This document shows, piece by piece, positions 1-7,973 of a DNA stretch of 64,000 nucleotides (the first letter of the stretch is position 1; the number at the start of each line of letters is the position of its first letter). A program made the position numbers and the translations under genes. A model generated the notes under the pieces. That model had not been told where the DNA came from and searched no databases. It saw nothing but the letters and a program-made list of their open reading frames with translations. This DNA is from Maritalea sp049801075. GTDB lineage: Bacteria; Pseudomonadota; Alphaproteobacteria; Rhizobiales; Devosiaceae. Location: NCBI RefSeq assembly GCF_049801075.1, contig NZ_JBNAGG010000003.1, forward strand, positions 393,012-457,011, read 5' to 3'.

Positions 1-2
1 TG

Positions 3-224
3 GCGGCGGAAGCGCACCCAGACAGCACAACTGACGATGAACGCTGGGAATGTGTGGACATCGAAGCCGTGGAAAGTTTTGTCACGCCGATCACGTTGGA
101 AGATGTAAAGCAGCATCCAGACCTTCAAGATATGGTATTGGTCAATAATTCGCGTCTATCTGTTCAGCCCGTTACTGAAAAGGAATGGGAAATTATTTGC
201 AAACTGGGTGGCGTCAAGCCATAG
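3..224 (+). CDS. EVE domain-containing protein (C-terminal part)
   Basis: The reading frame is open from the left window edge to a TAG at 222-224, giving 73 residues of the C-terminus of a longer protein. Residues such as RWECVDIEAVESF, the run PITLEDVKQHPDLQDM and the ending SRLSVQPVTEKEWEII match the end of the EVE (PUA-like) fold family, which binds modified nucleobases in other proteins. The N-terminal half lies outside the window. The frame is short but the family pattern is distinctive. The cellular role is not known; in bacteria these are usually small stand-alone EVE proteins of about 135-150 residues. Confidence 0.8.
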   Translation, partial: AAEAHPDSTTDDERWECVDIEAVESFVTPITLEDVKQHPDLQDMVLVNNSRLSVQPVTEKEWEIICKLGGVKP

Positions 225-278
225 TTATTGCAGGGTGCTTGATTGTGCCCGTCTCATCTTTTCGGGGAGGATTAAAAG

Positions 279-707
279 ATGAATCACTTTGCAGATGTGA
301 ATTGGCTTGCCGTTTTGTTGGCGACCGTGGGCAGCATGGTTTTGGGCATGGGTTGGTATACCAGTTTGGGCAAGCAATGGATGGACGCTTTGGGCAAGAC
401 CAAAGAGGAATTGATGCCCGATGGCAAATCGTCGCCAATGCCGTTTGTTATTGCCGCTGTGTGCCAATTGATCATCGCCTATTTCTTGCTGTTGTTGACA
501 CGCGCAATTTTGGACACAAGCGCCACTGACATTCAGATTTGGGACGCTGTTATGGTTGGCGCGCATATGTGGTTCGGATTTATTTTGACCTCGATGGTGC
601 TCAACCATGCCTATCAAGGACAGAAGGTTAGCCTGACAATTATTGATGGCGGATATCTACTTGGCGTTGTGCTTGTGCAAGGCGTAATTTTGGGCCTATT
701 GGCGTAA
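279..707 (+). CDS. DUF1761 family membrane protein
   Basis: This 142-residue protein has an N-terminus NWLAVLLATVGSMVLGMGWY followed by three further hydrophobic stretches (about residues 51-70, 85-105 and 118-140). That is the arrangement of the DUF1761 integral membrane family, whose function is unknown. The start ATG is preceded by GGGGAGG about 7 bases upstream, a strong ribosome binding site. It stands alone: the EVE gene ends 54 bases upstream and a perfect 10-bp terminator hairpin follows 43 bases after its stop. Family assignment is from pattern recognition; no substrate can be inferred. Confidence 0.8.
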   Translation: MNHFADVNWLAVLLATVGSMVLGMGWYTSLGKQWMDALGKTKEELMPDGKSSPMPFVIAAVCQLIIAYFLLLLTRAILDTSATDIQIWDAVMVGAHMWFGFILTSMVLNHAYQGQKVSLTIIDGGYLLGVVLVQGVILGLLA

Positions 708-750
708 GCTGAAAATCTGAAATAAATTAGTTACTATTTTGAATGGCTTA

Positions 751-781
751 CCGCTGCGCGTTTTTCGCGCAGCGGTTTTTT
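751..781 (+). terminator. Rho-independent terminator after the DUF1761 gene
   Basis: A perfect 10-bp stem (751-760 pairing with 766-775, CCGCTGCGCG arm) with a TTTTT loop is followed by six T residues at 776-781. This is a classical intrinsic terminator, 43 bases past the upstream stop codon. Confidence 0.92.
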
Positions 782-940
782 AATGCTTTGTTAAATGTTA
801 CAGTTGTAACCAGCGCAAATAAACCTGTGGTTGTGCGTAACCATTTCTCCAAATCATAGAATTTAGGCGTAACTAGTTCGCTAATTCTGTTAATTGACTT
901 AAAGTTGAATTTCATTCATTTAATTTTAAGCATGCAATCT

Positions 941-987
941 AAATAATGATCTTGTGAAGTAATTTTGTTACTTAAAGATCATTATTT
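941..987 (+). promoter_or_regulatory. Long AT-rich hairpin in the leader of the PAS/chemoreceptor pair
   Basis: Positions 941-953 and 975-987 form a perfect 13-bp inverted repeat (AAATAATGATCTT arm), and inside it 957-962 pairs with 968-973. The structure ends 12 bases before the GAGG ribosome binding site of the next gene and has no T-tract, so it is not an ordinary terminator. The 708-940 interval otherwise holds only the terminator at 751-781 and AT-rich sequence. Confidence 0.6.
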
Positions 988-1008
988 ATAGCTCACTTTG
1001 AGGTGTTT

Positions 1009-1521
1009 ATGCTGGCTGTTGAAGGTGTTCAGCGTCCATTCGATCCGGACCGAATTGTTGTTTCCAAGACAAATCTTAAAGGTCATATCCAATATGCGAA
1101 CCGTGTTTTCCTCGAACTTGCTGAGTTTGATGAGCGCGATGTATTGGGTAAACCCCATAATCTCATTCGCTCAAAGGCCATGCCGCGTTGCGTGTTCAAA
1201 CTGTTGTGGGACAGGTTGTTGGCGGGGCGTGAAGTGTTTGCCTATGTCGTGAATGGCACAAAAAATGGCAATCATTATTGGGTGTTTGCCCATGTCACGC
1301 CAAGCCGCAATGGCAAGGGTGAGGTGACCTCTTTTCATTCCAATCGGCGATATGCTCGACCAGAAGCAATTGAGCAGATTAGCGCGCTTTATGAAGAATT
1401 GTTGGACGTGGAAAAAAGCTACAACAATCGGAAGGAAGGCCTGCAGGCCTCTTCAGATAGATTAGACGAATTGCTGGCTGAAAAAGGTATGGATTATGAC
1501 GAATTCGTATTCACTCTCTAA
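1009..1521 (+). CDS. Stand-alone PAS-domain sensor protein (Aer-like)
   Basis: The 170-residue protein is essentially one PAS domain. The N-terminal part contains IVVSKTNLKGHIQYANRVF, then FDERDVLGKPHNLIRSKAMP and WVFAHVTPSRN, which resemble the FAD-binding PAS of Aer-type energy-taxis receptors. A short helical tail (residues 125-170) ends YDEFVFTL. It has no membrane segment of its own. I chose the ATG at 1009, 5 bases after GAGG; a GTG two codons earlier (1003) is possible. Its last 26 bases overlap the next gene, a membrane chemoreceptor without a PAS domain, so the two probably act as one split receptor. Ligand or redox sensing is inferred from the family. Confidence 0.82.
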   Translation: MLAVEGVQRPFDPDRIVVSKTNLKGHIQYANRVFLELAEFDERDVLGKPHNLIRSKAMPRCVFKLLWDRLLAGREVFAYVVNGTKNGNHYWVFAHVTPSRNGKGEVTSFHSNRRYARPEAIEQISALYEELLDVEKSYNNRKEGLQASSDRLDELLAEKGMDYDEFVFTL

Positions 1522-3082
1522 GGTTGCGATTGCAGGTGCCATACTCGCGATATCTTCAGTGTTTGAGTTTGGGTTGGCCTTTTTTGATGCCCCGATCATT
1601 GTGTTGGTCGCTGGCGCGTTGGTGCCATTTCTCACCACACTCTATCTGGTGAAACAGTTTTTGCAGTTGCGCGGATTTATTCGCCGATTGAAATCTACTG
1701 GCGAATTGCTGCGCCAAGGCGATTTCGATGTGCGATTGGTGGCGCCTGGTGCCCAAGGCGAATGTTGTGACGTTAAAGATACGTTTAACGACATGATCGA
1801 TGTGGCCGATGCCTTTGTGCGGGAAAGCTATTTGTCGATGCAGGCTGCCAGTGAAGGGCGCTATTACCGGAAGATTCGGAAGGAGGGCATGTTGGGGTCC
1901 TATGCTCACGCCGTGGATGGTGTGAATGCGGGGATCGATCGCATGGGCGAATTTGCCAACATGTTGGAAGGCCTACGCAGTGAAATTGGCGACGTGGTGA
2001 ATTCTGCGGTGATGGGCGATTTGAGCAAGCGGGTAAATGCCGATTTTGGTGATGAGGGCCTCAACCAATTGGGACAAAGCATCAATTTGCTGATGGAAAC
2101 CATCGACAATGGCATCACAGATACGGGCAATGTGCTTTCACATTTGGCCAAGGCAGATTTGTCGAAGCGGGTGAAGGGCAACTATCATGGTGCGTTTGCA
2201 TGGTTGCGCGATGACACCAACATGGTGGCTGAAGAATTGACCAATATTATTGGCGGTTTGCGGACTACTTCTGGCGCGTTAAAATCAGCCACTGGTGAGA
2301 TCTTGTCTGGCTCCGACGATTTGGCCGAGCGCACCATGCGTCAGGCTGCAACGCTGGAACATACATCAGCCGCAATGCAAGAGATTGCGGAGATGGTTGA
2401 AGCCAATGCTCAGCGTGCGCAAGAAGGTCATGCGGGTTCTCAACGGGCGCAAGAAATTGCGGCGCGCGGTGGCGATGTGATGCGGCAAGCCAATGATGCT
2501 ATGTCGCGGATCAATGAAAGCTCCAAGCAAATTTCGACCGTGATCGAAATGATCGACAATATTGCCTTCCAAACCAATTTGCTGGCGTTGAATGCTTCGG
2601 TTGAAGCGGCGCGGGCTGGTGAGGCGGGCAAAGGTTTTGCGGTTGTTGCGGTGGAAGTGCGGCGGTTGGCCCAATCTGCTGCTGAAGCGTCAAACGAAGT
2701 GAAAGAATTGATCGAAAAAAGCACGTCCGAAGTGGATGGTGGCACCGATTTGGTGGCTCGTGCGGGGCAATCTTTGGAAGAGATTGTGGAAGCCGTTGGC
2801 AGCTTCTCCGAGCTGGTGAAAGGCTTTGCCCAAGATAGTCGGGTGCAGGCTGATAAGATCGAAACACTGCACGCGTCGGTGCGCGAAATGGATGAAACCA
2901 CCCAGCACAATGCGGCCTTGGTGGAAGAAACCAATGCGGCCATTGAGCAGACCGAAGGGCGGGCTAGCGATCTCGATCGGGTTGTGAAACGGTTTAAAAC
3001 CGACAGCGGTGATGTTGTTGAGTTTGAAGTTTCGCAAGATGAAATGGGGGCCACACAAGTTGTGGCGAGCCAAGTGGCCTAG
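1496..3082 (+). CDS. Methyl-accepting chemotaxis protein, partner of the PAS protein
   Basis: The protein has 528 residues. Two hydrophobic helices lie at about 8-30 and 33-52 with almost no periplasmic loop between them, as in Aer. HAMP-type signal-conversion segments follow (about 55-110 and 195-250), then a methyl-accepting coiled coil. The hairpin tip QTNLLALNASVEAARAGEAG, which contacts CheA/CheW, is clear near residues 358-377. No ligand-binding domain is present, so input should come from the PAS protein encoded immediately upstream in another frame with a 26-base overlap. No CheR-tethering aromatic pentapeptide is seen at the C-terminus. The ATG start has AAGG about 8 bases upstream within the preceding gene. 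Confidence 0.9.
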   Translation: MTNSYSLSKVAIAGAILAISSVFEFGLAFFDAPIIVLVAGALVPFLTTLYLVKQFLQLRGFIRRLKSTGELLRQGDFDVRLVAPGAQGECCDVKDTFNDMIDVADAFVRESYLSMQAASEGRYYRKIRKEGMLGSYAHAVDGVNAGIDRMGEFANMLEGLRSEIGDVVNSAVMGDLSKRVNADFGDEGLNQLGQSINLLMETIDNGITDTGNVLSHLAKADLSKRVKGNYHGAFAWLRDDTNMVAEELTNIIGGLRTTSGALKSATGEILSGSDDLAERTMRQAATLEHTSAAMQEIAEMVEANAQRAQEGHAGSQRAQEIAARGGDVMRQANDAMSRINESSKQISTVIEMIDNIAFQTNLLALNASVEAARAGEAGKGFAVVAVEVRRLAQSAAEASNEVKELIEKSTSEVDGGTDLVARAGQSLEEIVEAVGSFSELVKGFAQDSRVQADKIETLHASVREMDETTQHNAALVEETNAAIEQTEGRASDLDRVVKRFKTDSGDVVEFEVSQDEMGATQVVASQVA

Positions 3083-3121
3083 TGCCTTAAAAAACCGATG
3101 ATATTTCTGATCTAAATGGTG

Positions 3122-3166
3122 CCCTCATGCGTTTGTTTTATGAACAGATGCATGAGGGTTTATTTT
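3122..3166 (+). terminator. Hairpin followed by T-rich run between the chemoreceptor and photolyase genes
   Basis: CCCTCATGC at 3122-3130 pairs perfectly with GCATGAGGG at 3150-3158 across a 19-base loop and is followed by TTTATTTT. It can serve as terminator of the chemoreceptor transcript. The right arm also contains the only good ribosome binding site (GAGGG, 3154-3158) for the TTG start of the photolyase, so it may also mask that start. Confidence 0.55.
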
Positions 3167-4622
3167 GACTGATCGTATGGAAAAAATCGCAATTTGTTGG
3201 TTTCGGCGTGACTTACGATTGGCGGACAATCCGGCGCTTTGTGCGGCGCTTGATCATGGTGTGCCAATTGTGCCGCTTTTCATCGATGATCAGGGCAAGG
3301 GTGACCAACCTAAACAGGGCGGGGCATCCAATGTGTGGTTGCACCATAGTTTGGCTGCGCTGGACAAAGATCTCGGCGGCAAACTGACGCTTTTTCAGGG
3401 GCCGGCGCAAGATGTTTTTGAACATCTGAAGGCAACATATGAGATTGTTGCGGTGCATTGGAATCGCATGTACGAGCCTGCTGCGATCACGCGGGACAAA
3501 GCGCTCAAACAATGGTTGGCGGATCAAAATATTGAAGTGCATAGCCATAATGGCACTTTGCTGTTTGAGCCTTGGACCATCGAGAAAAAAGATGGTGGCC
3601 CCTATAAAGTGTTCACGCCCTTTTACAAAAAGGGCTGTTTGAACGCGGCGCCTCCGCGTGCGCCATTACCGGCCCCTGATGAGCTAAATCTATATGCGGA
3701 CAAAGTTGCCGATGCGACGTCGCTTAGCGATTTGGACTTACTGCCAACCCGGGATTGGGGCGACATGATAGTTGATGGCTGGGACATTAGCGAGAAAGGC
3801 GCGCGCGAGCGCTGGGATCGCTTTGTCGAAGAAGGGCTCTATAATTATAAAGAGGGGCGCGATCGGCCGAGTAAGCCGTTTGTATCGCGCTTGTCGCCTT
3901 ATTTGCATTTTGGTCAAATTTCGCCGCATCAATTGTGGGCCGCGTTGGACCATTATGATCAGGATCGAAATGTAGGACACTTCCGGTCCGAACTTGGATG
4001 GCGGGAGTTTTCGGCCTATCTGCTTTATCATTTTCCAAGCTTGCCGGAATCCAACTTTCAACCGCAATTTGAAGGGTTCACATGGGCGAAGGATGCGCGC
4101 CGTGTTCAAAGATGGCAGCAAGGCAAAACGGGCATTCCAATTGTGGATGCGGGCATGCGCGAACTTTGGACCACGGGCTATATGCACAATCGCGTGCGCA
4201 TGATTGTGGCGTCTTATCTCACCAAAAATTTGCGGCAAGATTGGCGCGACGGTTTGGCGTGGTTCGAGGATTGCTTGTTTGATGCGGATTTGGCCAGCAA
4301 CAGTGCGTCTTGGCAGTGGGTTGCGGGCACCGGGGCCGATGCAGCGCCTTATTTCCGTGTGTTTAATCCGGTTTTACAGGGCGAAAAGTTTGATCCCGAA
4401 GGGGACTATATTCGTGCCCATGTGCCTGAATTGCAGGATGTGCCAACGCGCTATTTATTTGCGCCGTGGGAGGCGCCGAAGGATATGCGCGAAAAATATG
4501 GGTTGGATGGATCAAAATATCCAGAACCGATGGTGGATTTAAAGCAATCACGTCAAGAAGCGTTGGCTGCCTATGAGGCGCACAAAAATGCTCGCGCGGG
4601 CGCAAAAGAATCAGAAATCTGA
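3165..4622 (+). CDS. phrB: Cryptochrome/photolyase family DNA photolyase
   Basis: This 485-residue flavoprotein is of the deoxyribodipyrimidine photolyase type, which uses blue light to split UV-induced cyclobutane pyrimidine dimers. The N-terminal antenna domain begins with AICWFRRDLRLADNPAL. The C-terminal FAD/DNA-binding region includes SPYLHFGQISPHQLW, GIPIVDAGMRELWTTGYMHNR and the ASWQWVAGTGADAAPYFRVF signature. The start is uncertain: a TTG at 3165 has GAGGG 6 bases upstream, while an ATG four codons later (3177) has no obvious site. The class (CPD versus 6-4 photolyase or cryptochrome) cannot be fixed by eye, but CPD class I is most likely. Its last 12 bases overlap the end of the opposite-strand SDHAF4-like gene. 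Confidence 0.93.
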   Translation: MTDRMEKIAICWFRRDLRLADNPALCAALDHGVPIVPLFIDDQGKGDQPKQGGASNVWLHHSLAALDKDLGGKLTLFQGPAQDVFEHLKATYEIVAVHWNRMYEPAAITRDKALKQWLADQNIEVHSHNGTLLFEPWTIEKKDGGPYKVFTPFYKKGCLNAAPPRAPLPAPDELNLYADKVADATSLSDLDLLPTRDWGDMIVDGWDISEKGARERWDRFVEEGLYNYKEGRDRPSKPFVSRLSPYLHFGQISPHQLWAALDHYDQDRNVGHFRSELGWREFSAYLLYHFPSLPESNFQPQFEGFTWAKDARRVQRWQQGKTGIPIVDAGMRELWTTGYMHNRVRMIVASYLTKNLRQDWRDGLAWFEDCLFDADLASNSASWQWVAGTGADAAPYFRVFNPVLQGEKFDPEGDYIRAHVPELQDVPTRYLFAPWEAPKDMREKYGLDGSKYPEPMVDLKQSRQEALAAYEAHKNARAGAKESEI

Positions 4623-4787
4623 GGCAATACCCTTATTTTCCCAATCGCCATAGCGCGCAGGGTCTGGACCCTTTTTGCCGTTGATTTCTTTCGGGGCCTG
4701 CTTTTGCTTCTGATCAATCTCTGCCCGGCGTGCTTGCGCTTCGGCCAAAGCTTGTTCAGCGATTTTTGGGTCAGGTTTTTTATCCAT
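4611..4787 (-). CDS. DUF1674 / SDHAF4-like succinate dehydrogenase assembly factor
   Basis: This short gene encodes 58 residues. A lysine- and glutamate-rich N-terminal helix is followed by EINGKKGPDPARYGDWENKG and the ending IASDF. The pattern GGxxGPEPTRYGDWExKGxxxDF is the hallmark of DUF1674, the bacterial counterpart of SDHAF4/Sdh8, which protects and matures the flavinylated SdhA subunit. The ATG is preceded by AGGGGAT at good spacing on the minus strand. It overlaps the 3' end of the photolyase gene tail to tail by 12 bases and lies just downstream of the folate cyclo-ligase, so it may be co-transcribed with it. Its likely client operon, sdhCDAB, is 26 kb away. Confidence 0.85.
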   Translation of the reverse strand: MDKKPDPKIAEQALAEAQARRAEIDQKQKQAPKEINGKKGPDPARYGDWENKGIASDF

Positions 4788-4829
4788 TTTCGATCCCCTT
4801 CAATGTGCGCGGAGTTTATCAAGCCCCAT

Positions 4830-5462
4830 TTAGGGCGCAAGCAAAATTGTGTGTAACTTTATGTCCCAAGGCTGCGGATATATGGTTTGGACTTGGCAAA
4901 AATCAGCGCCAATCCCGATGGTGCGCGCTTGTGGGCGGCGCGCCAAGGTGCGGTCATAATAACCGCCGCCATTGCCCAAGCGATATTGCGCTGCATCCAC
5001 GCCTAAGAGCGGCACGACAATAATGTCAGGGTCGAGCGGGGTCGTCGCGGTGGGGATGGGAATGTTGAAATGGCCCATCTGCATTTCAGATTGTGGCGTC
5101 CAATGATGAAATTCAAGCGGCTGATGTTTGGCGGGCATTACGGGGAGCGCAAGGGTCGCGCCGCGCGCATGCATCGCGCTCATCCAATCGCGCAGGTCAA
5201 GCTCGCCGCGAATCGGCCAGTAGGCGGCGATGGTTTTGTCTTTCGGGTCGCCGATTGTTTGATCCAGCATCTGGCCGATTGTTGCGGCAGTGGTTCGGCG
5301 TGCGTCGAGCGAAATGGATTTGCGTTTGGCATAGAGCTCTTGGCGGGCGGCTTTTCGAAACCGCGTAACATCGCGCACCGTATCCGGGTCAACCACATGT
5401 CCATCCACCAATTGATGGCTCATGCAGCTATTTGAATCTGAGTTAGAAGGCGTATCCGTCAT
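4830..5462 (-). CDS. 5-formyltetrahydrofolate cyclo-ligase
   Basis: The product (210 residues from the chosen start) converts 5-formyl-THF to 5,10-methenyl-THF using ATP. Diagnostic parts are RKAARQELYAKRKSIS near the N-terminus, the IAAYWPIRGELDLR strand, and DIIVVPLLGVDAAQYRLGNGGGYYDRTL, whose glycine-rich loop binds the substrates. The frame stays open further upstream, but that extension is not folate-ligase-like. I placed the start at the ATG complementary to 5460-5462, with the ATG at 5423 as an alternative; neither has a strong ribosome site. The N-terminal 25 residues are polar and not conserved-looking. It is divergent from htpX, with about 140 bases between. Confidence 0.88.
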   Translation of the reverse strand: MTDTPSNSDSNSCMSHQLVDGHVVDPDTVRDVTRFRKAARQELYAKRKSISLDARRTTAATIGQMLDQTIGDPKDKTIAAYWPIRGELDLRDWMSAMHARGATLALPVMPAKHQPLEFHHWTPQSEMQMGHFNIPIPTATTPLDPDIIVVPLLGVDAAQYRLGNGGGYYDRTLARRPQARTIGIGADFCQVQTIYPQPWDIKLHTILLAP

Positions 5463-5602
5463 GTGAAAGGCGCAGTCCTTTGCGATGGGTGCCGCAGTTT
5501 GGGCACAATAGAGGGTGAAATATAGTGAGGCAAATTTTCCGCCTGCGTGCACTTGCCACAGGGCGTAAACATGCCCATTTAAAGGTCTGAAAGGAATTTC
5601 AA

Positions 5603-6604
5603 ATGTTGAATGCGATCAGAACCACATTTTTGCTGGCGGTTTTAACCGGGTTGTTTATGGCGATTGGTTTCGTCATCGGCGGCAAGGGCGGCATGATGCT
5701 GGCACTTTTGATGGCCTTGATGATGAATTTATTCTCATTTTGGAATTCCGATAAGATCGTTTTGCGGATGCAAAACGCGCAAGCCATTAGCTATAAGCAA
5801 TCGCCGGACCTTCACGAAATGGTGGGGCGACTTTCAGAAAATGCAGGTATTCCCGCACCGCAAATCTATTTGATTCAAAGCGATCAGCCCAATGCGTTTG
5901 CGACAGGGCGTAACCCGGAAAATGCGGCAGTGGCTGTTTCGACGGGCCTGATCAAACGCCTCAGCTATGATGAGATTGAAGGTGTGGTGGCGCACGAATT
6001 GGCGCATATTCGTTCGCGGGACACATTGACCATGACGATTACGGCCACATTGGCTGGTGCCATTTCCATGTTGGCCCAGTTTGGTTTGTTTTTCGGTGCG
6101 CGAAACAACAACTCGCCTATTGGCCCCATTGGCTCCATCTTGATGGTGATTGTAGCGCCGCTGGCGGCATTGCTGGTGCAAATGGCCGTGAGCCGCGTGC
6201 GTGAGTATGAAGCTGACCGTGATGGCGCAGAAATTTGTGGCAATCCGGAAGCGTTGGCGAGAGCGCTGGATAAGATTGCCAATCATGCCAAACAGATCGC
6301 CAACACACAGGCGCGTCGCTCTCCGGGCATGGCGCATATGTACATCATCAATCCATTGGTGGGGCAGCGCGGTGACAATTGGTTTTCCACGCACCCAAAT
6401 GTGAAAAACCGGATAGCGGCGCTGATGGATATGGCAAAAAAACAACCATCTGAACAAAATGATCAATGGCCCCGTTCTCGCCATATTGAACGGCAACAAA
6501 CGGCCAACACAAATGGCAACGTTTCATCCAGCGGATGGCGGGTGCCGCAAACTTCGCGCGATAGACGCGAGACGAAAAACACTTCTAAAGGGCCCTGGGG
6601 TTAA
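5603..6604 (+). CDS. htpX: Zinc metalloprotease HtpX
   Basis: HtpX is an inner-membrane protease for quality control of misfolded membrane proteins. The 333-residue protein has two N-terminal membrane helices (about 7-27 and 31-48), the zinc motif HELAH at 131-135, two more hydrophobic segments (about 143-165 and 175-195) and the third zinc ligand in REYEADRDGAE near residue 201. The last 45 residues are polar and low in conservation. AAAGGA lies 8 bases before the ATG. The next gene, rsmB, begins 6 bases after the stop, so the two form an operon, an order common in Rhizobiales. Confidence 0.96.
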   Translation: MLNAIRTTFLLAVLTGLFMAIGFVIGGKGGMMLALLMALMMNLFSFWNSDKIVLRMQNAQAISYKQSPDLHEMVGRLSENAGIPAPQIYLIQSDQPNAFATGRNPENAAVAVSTGLIKRLSYDEIEGVVAHELAHIRSRDTLTMTITATLAGAISMLAQFGLFFGARNNNSPIGPIGSILMVIVAPLAALLVQMAVSRVREYEADRDGAEICGNPEALARALDKIANHAKQIANTQARRSPGMAHMYIINPLVGQRGDNWFSTHPNVKNRIAALMDMAKKQPSEQNDQWPRSRHIERQQTANTNGNVSSSGWRVPQTSRDRRETKNTSKGPWG

Positions 6605-6610
6605 AACAAT

Positions 6611-7921
6611 ATGTCAGCAAGAAGCAATACCGCCGGATTAGATGTTCGGCGGGCTGCGGCGCAGCGCCTGCAATTGGTGTTGACCGGCGCCCCCTTTATT
6701 CCTTTTGGGTTGGGTGATTTTGAAGATGGCCGCGAACGCGGCCTAGCCAATCGGCTCGTGACCGTTGCGTTGCGTCGCCATGGGCAAATCAACAAGGTGT
6801 TGGATCAGGTGCTTGAAAAAGGCACGCCGAAACGCGCCGGTTTGTTTGAACCGGCCATGCGTATCGGCATCGCCCAACTTTTGTTTATGCCTGAATTGGG
6901 TGCCCATGCGGCGCTACATTTGGCCGTTGAAACCATCAAACGAGATCGTCGCGCATCGCGTTTTGCCAAACTGGCCAACGCTGCATTGCGCACTGTGCAG
7001 CGAGATGCGGCCAGCTGGCCGCTACGGGCGCAAGATTTGCTGCCCGAATGGATGTTTAAACGCTGGACCAAACGGTATGGCGAGACCCAGGCACTTAAGA
7101 TGGCGGAATTGTTGTTGGAACAACCGCCACTCGATTTGGTGTTCAAAAATGGCGTGATCCCACAAGAAGGCGCGGATGGCTTTGATGGTTTAGCAGCGCT
7201 TTTGCCGCAAAGCTATCGGCTGGCCACGCGTGACGTGACCGTGGCCGATCTGCCAGCCTATGAAGAGGGGCAGTGGTGGGTGCAGGATTTGAGCTCCACT
7301 TTGCCGGCCCGTCTGGTCGGGTCTTTGGTGGGAAAAAATGTGCTCGATTTGTGCGCTGCGCCGGGTGGTAAAACGGCCCAGCTTTGTGATTTGGGCGGGT
7401 TGGTGACCGCGGTCGAAATTGAAAAAGACCGCTTGGTTCGCCTGCGCAGCAATCTTGAACGGCTGAATTTTCACGCCAAGATGGTGGAAGCAGACGCAAC
7501 TCAGCTCGACGGTGCGGATGAATATGATGTGGTGTTGCTTGACGCGCCTTGCAGCGCAACGGGCACTTATCGACGGCACCCCGAAGTGTTGTGGCATCGC
7601 AAGGAGCGCGATTTTACCCAACGGGCAGAGCTGCAATCGCAAATGTTGGCGGCGGCAGCCAAGAAGGTGGCTAATGGTGGACAGCTTATCTATTGCACCT
7701 GTTCTTTGGAGCCTGAAGAGGGCGAAAACCAAATCAAACAATTCTTAGATAAGAATGGTGATTTCGAGCTTTCGCCCGTGCAAGCGAAAGAGTTGGATGG
7801 CTGGACCGGTCCAATTGATGTAAACGGTTATGTGCGGGCCTTGCCCTGCCTAGAATTGCCCAATGGATGTGCCGGGGGTACGGACGGTTTTTTTGCGGCA
7901 CGCTTGCAACGCGTGGCATAA
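6611..7921 (+). CDS. rsmB: 16S rRNA (cytosine-C5) methyltransferase RsmB
   Basis: This 436-residue SAM-dependent enzyme methylates C967 of 16S rRNA. Residues 1-150 form a NusB-like RNA-binding domain (AAQRLQLVLTGAPF and the LLFMPELGAHAALHLAVETI region). The Rossmann domain carries VLDLCAAPGGKTAQL near residue 243 (SAM binding), motif IV DAPCSATGTYRRHPE near 310 and motif VI IYCTCSLEPEEGEN near 362, whose cysteine is the expected nucleophile. The start is 6 bases after the htpX stop, so translation may be coupled. Confidence 0.95.
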   Translation: MSARSNTAGLDVRRAAAQRLQLVLTGAPFIPFGLGDFEDGRERGLANRLVTVALRRHGQINKVLDQVLEKGTPKRAGLFEPAMRIGIAQLLFMPELGAHAALHLAVETIKRDRRASRFAKLANAALRTVQRDAASWPLRAQDLLPEWMFKRWTKRYGETQALKMAELLLEQPPLDLVFKNGVIPQEGADGFDGLAALLPQSYRLATRDVTVADLPAYEEGQWWVQDLSSTLPARLVGSLVGKNVLDLCAAPGGKTAQLCDLGGLVTAVEIEKDRLVRLRSNLERLNFHAKMVEADATQLDGADEYDVVLLDAPCSATGTYRRHPEVLWHRKERDFTQRAELQSQMLAAAAKKVANGGQLIYCTCSLEPEEGENQIKQFLDKNGDFELSPVQAKELDGWTGPIDVNGYVRALPCLELPNGCAGGTDGFFAARLQRVA

Positions 7922-7973
7922 TCACGGCGGTTTTTCCTAAAATCTGTTCGAAACGCATTTTGGGGGTCCATAG

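Noticed and set aside
1009..3082. A frameshift breaking one fused Aer receptor into two genes
   Set aside because: The PAS protein ends in a natural-looking tail and the transducer has its own start with a ribosome site before its first helix. A true two-gene split is more likely.
5463..5602. Possible 6S RNA upstream of the folate cyclo-ligase
   Set aside because: 6S RNA often lies next to this gene, and the spacer has some pairing potential, but I could not find the long closing stem and central bubble, and the spacer is too short for a usual 6S gene with promoter.
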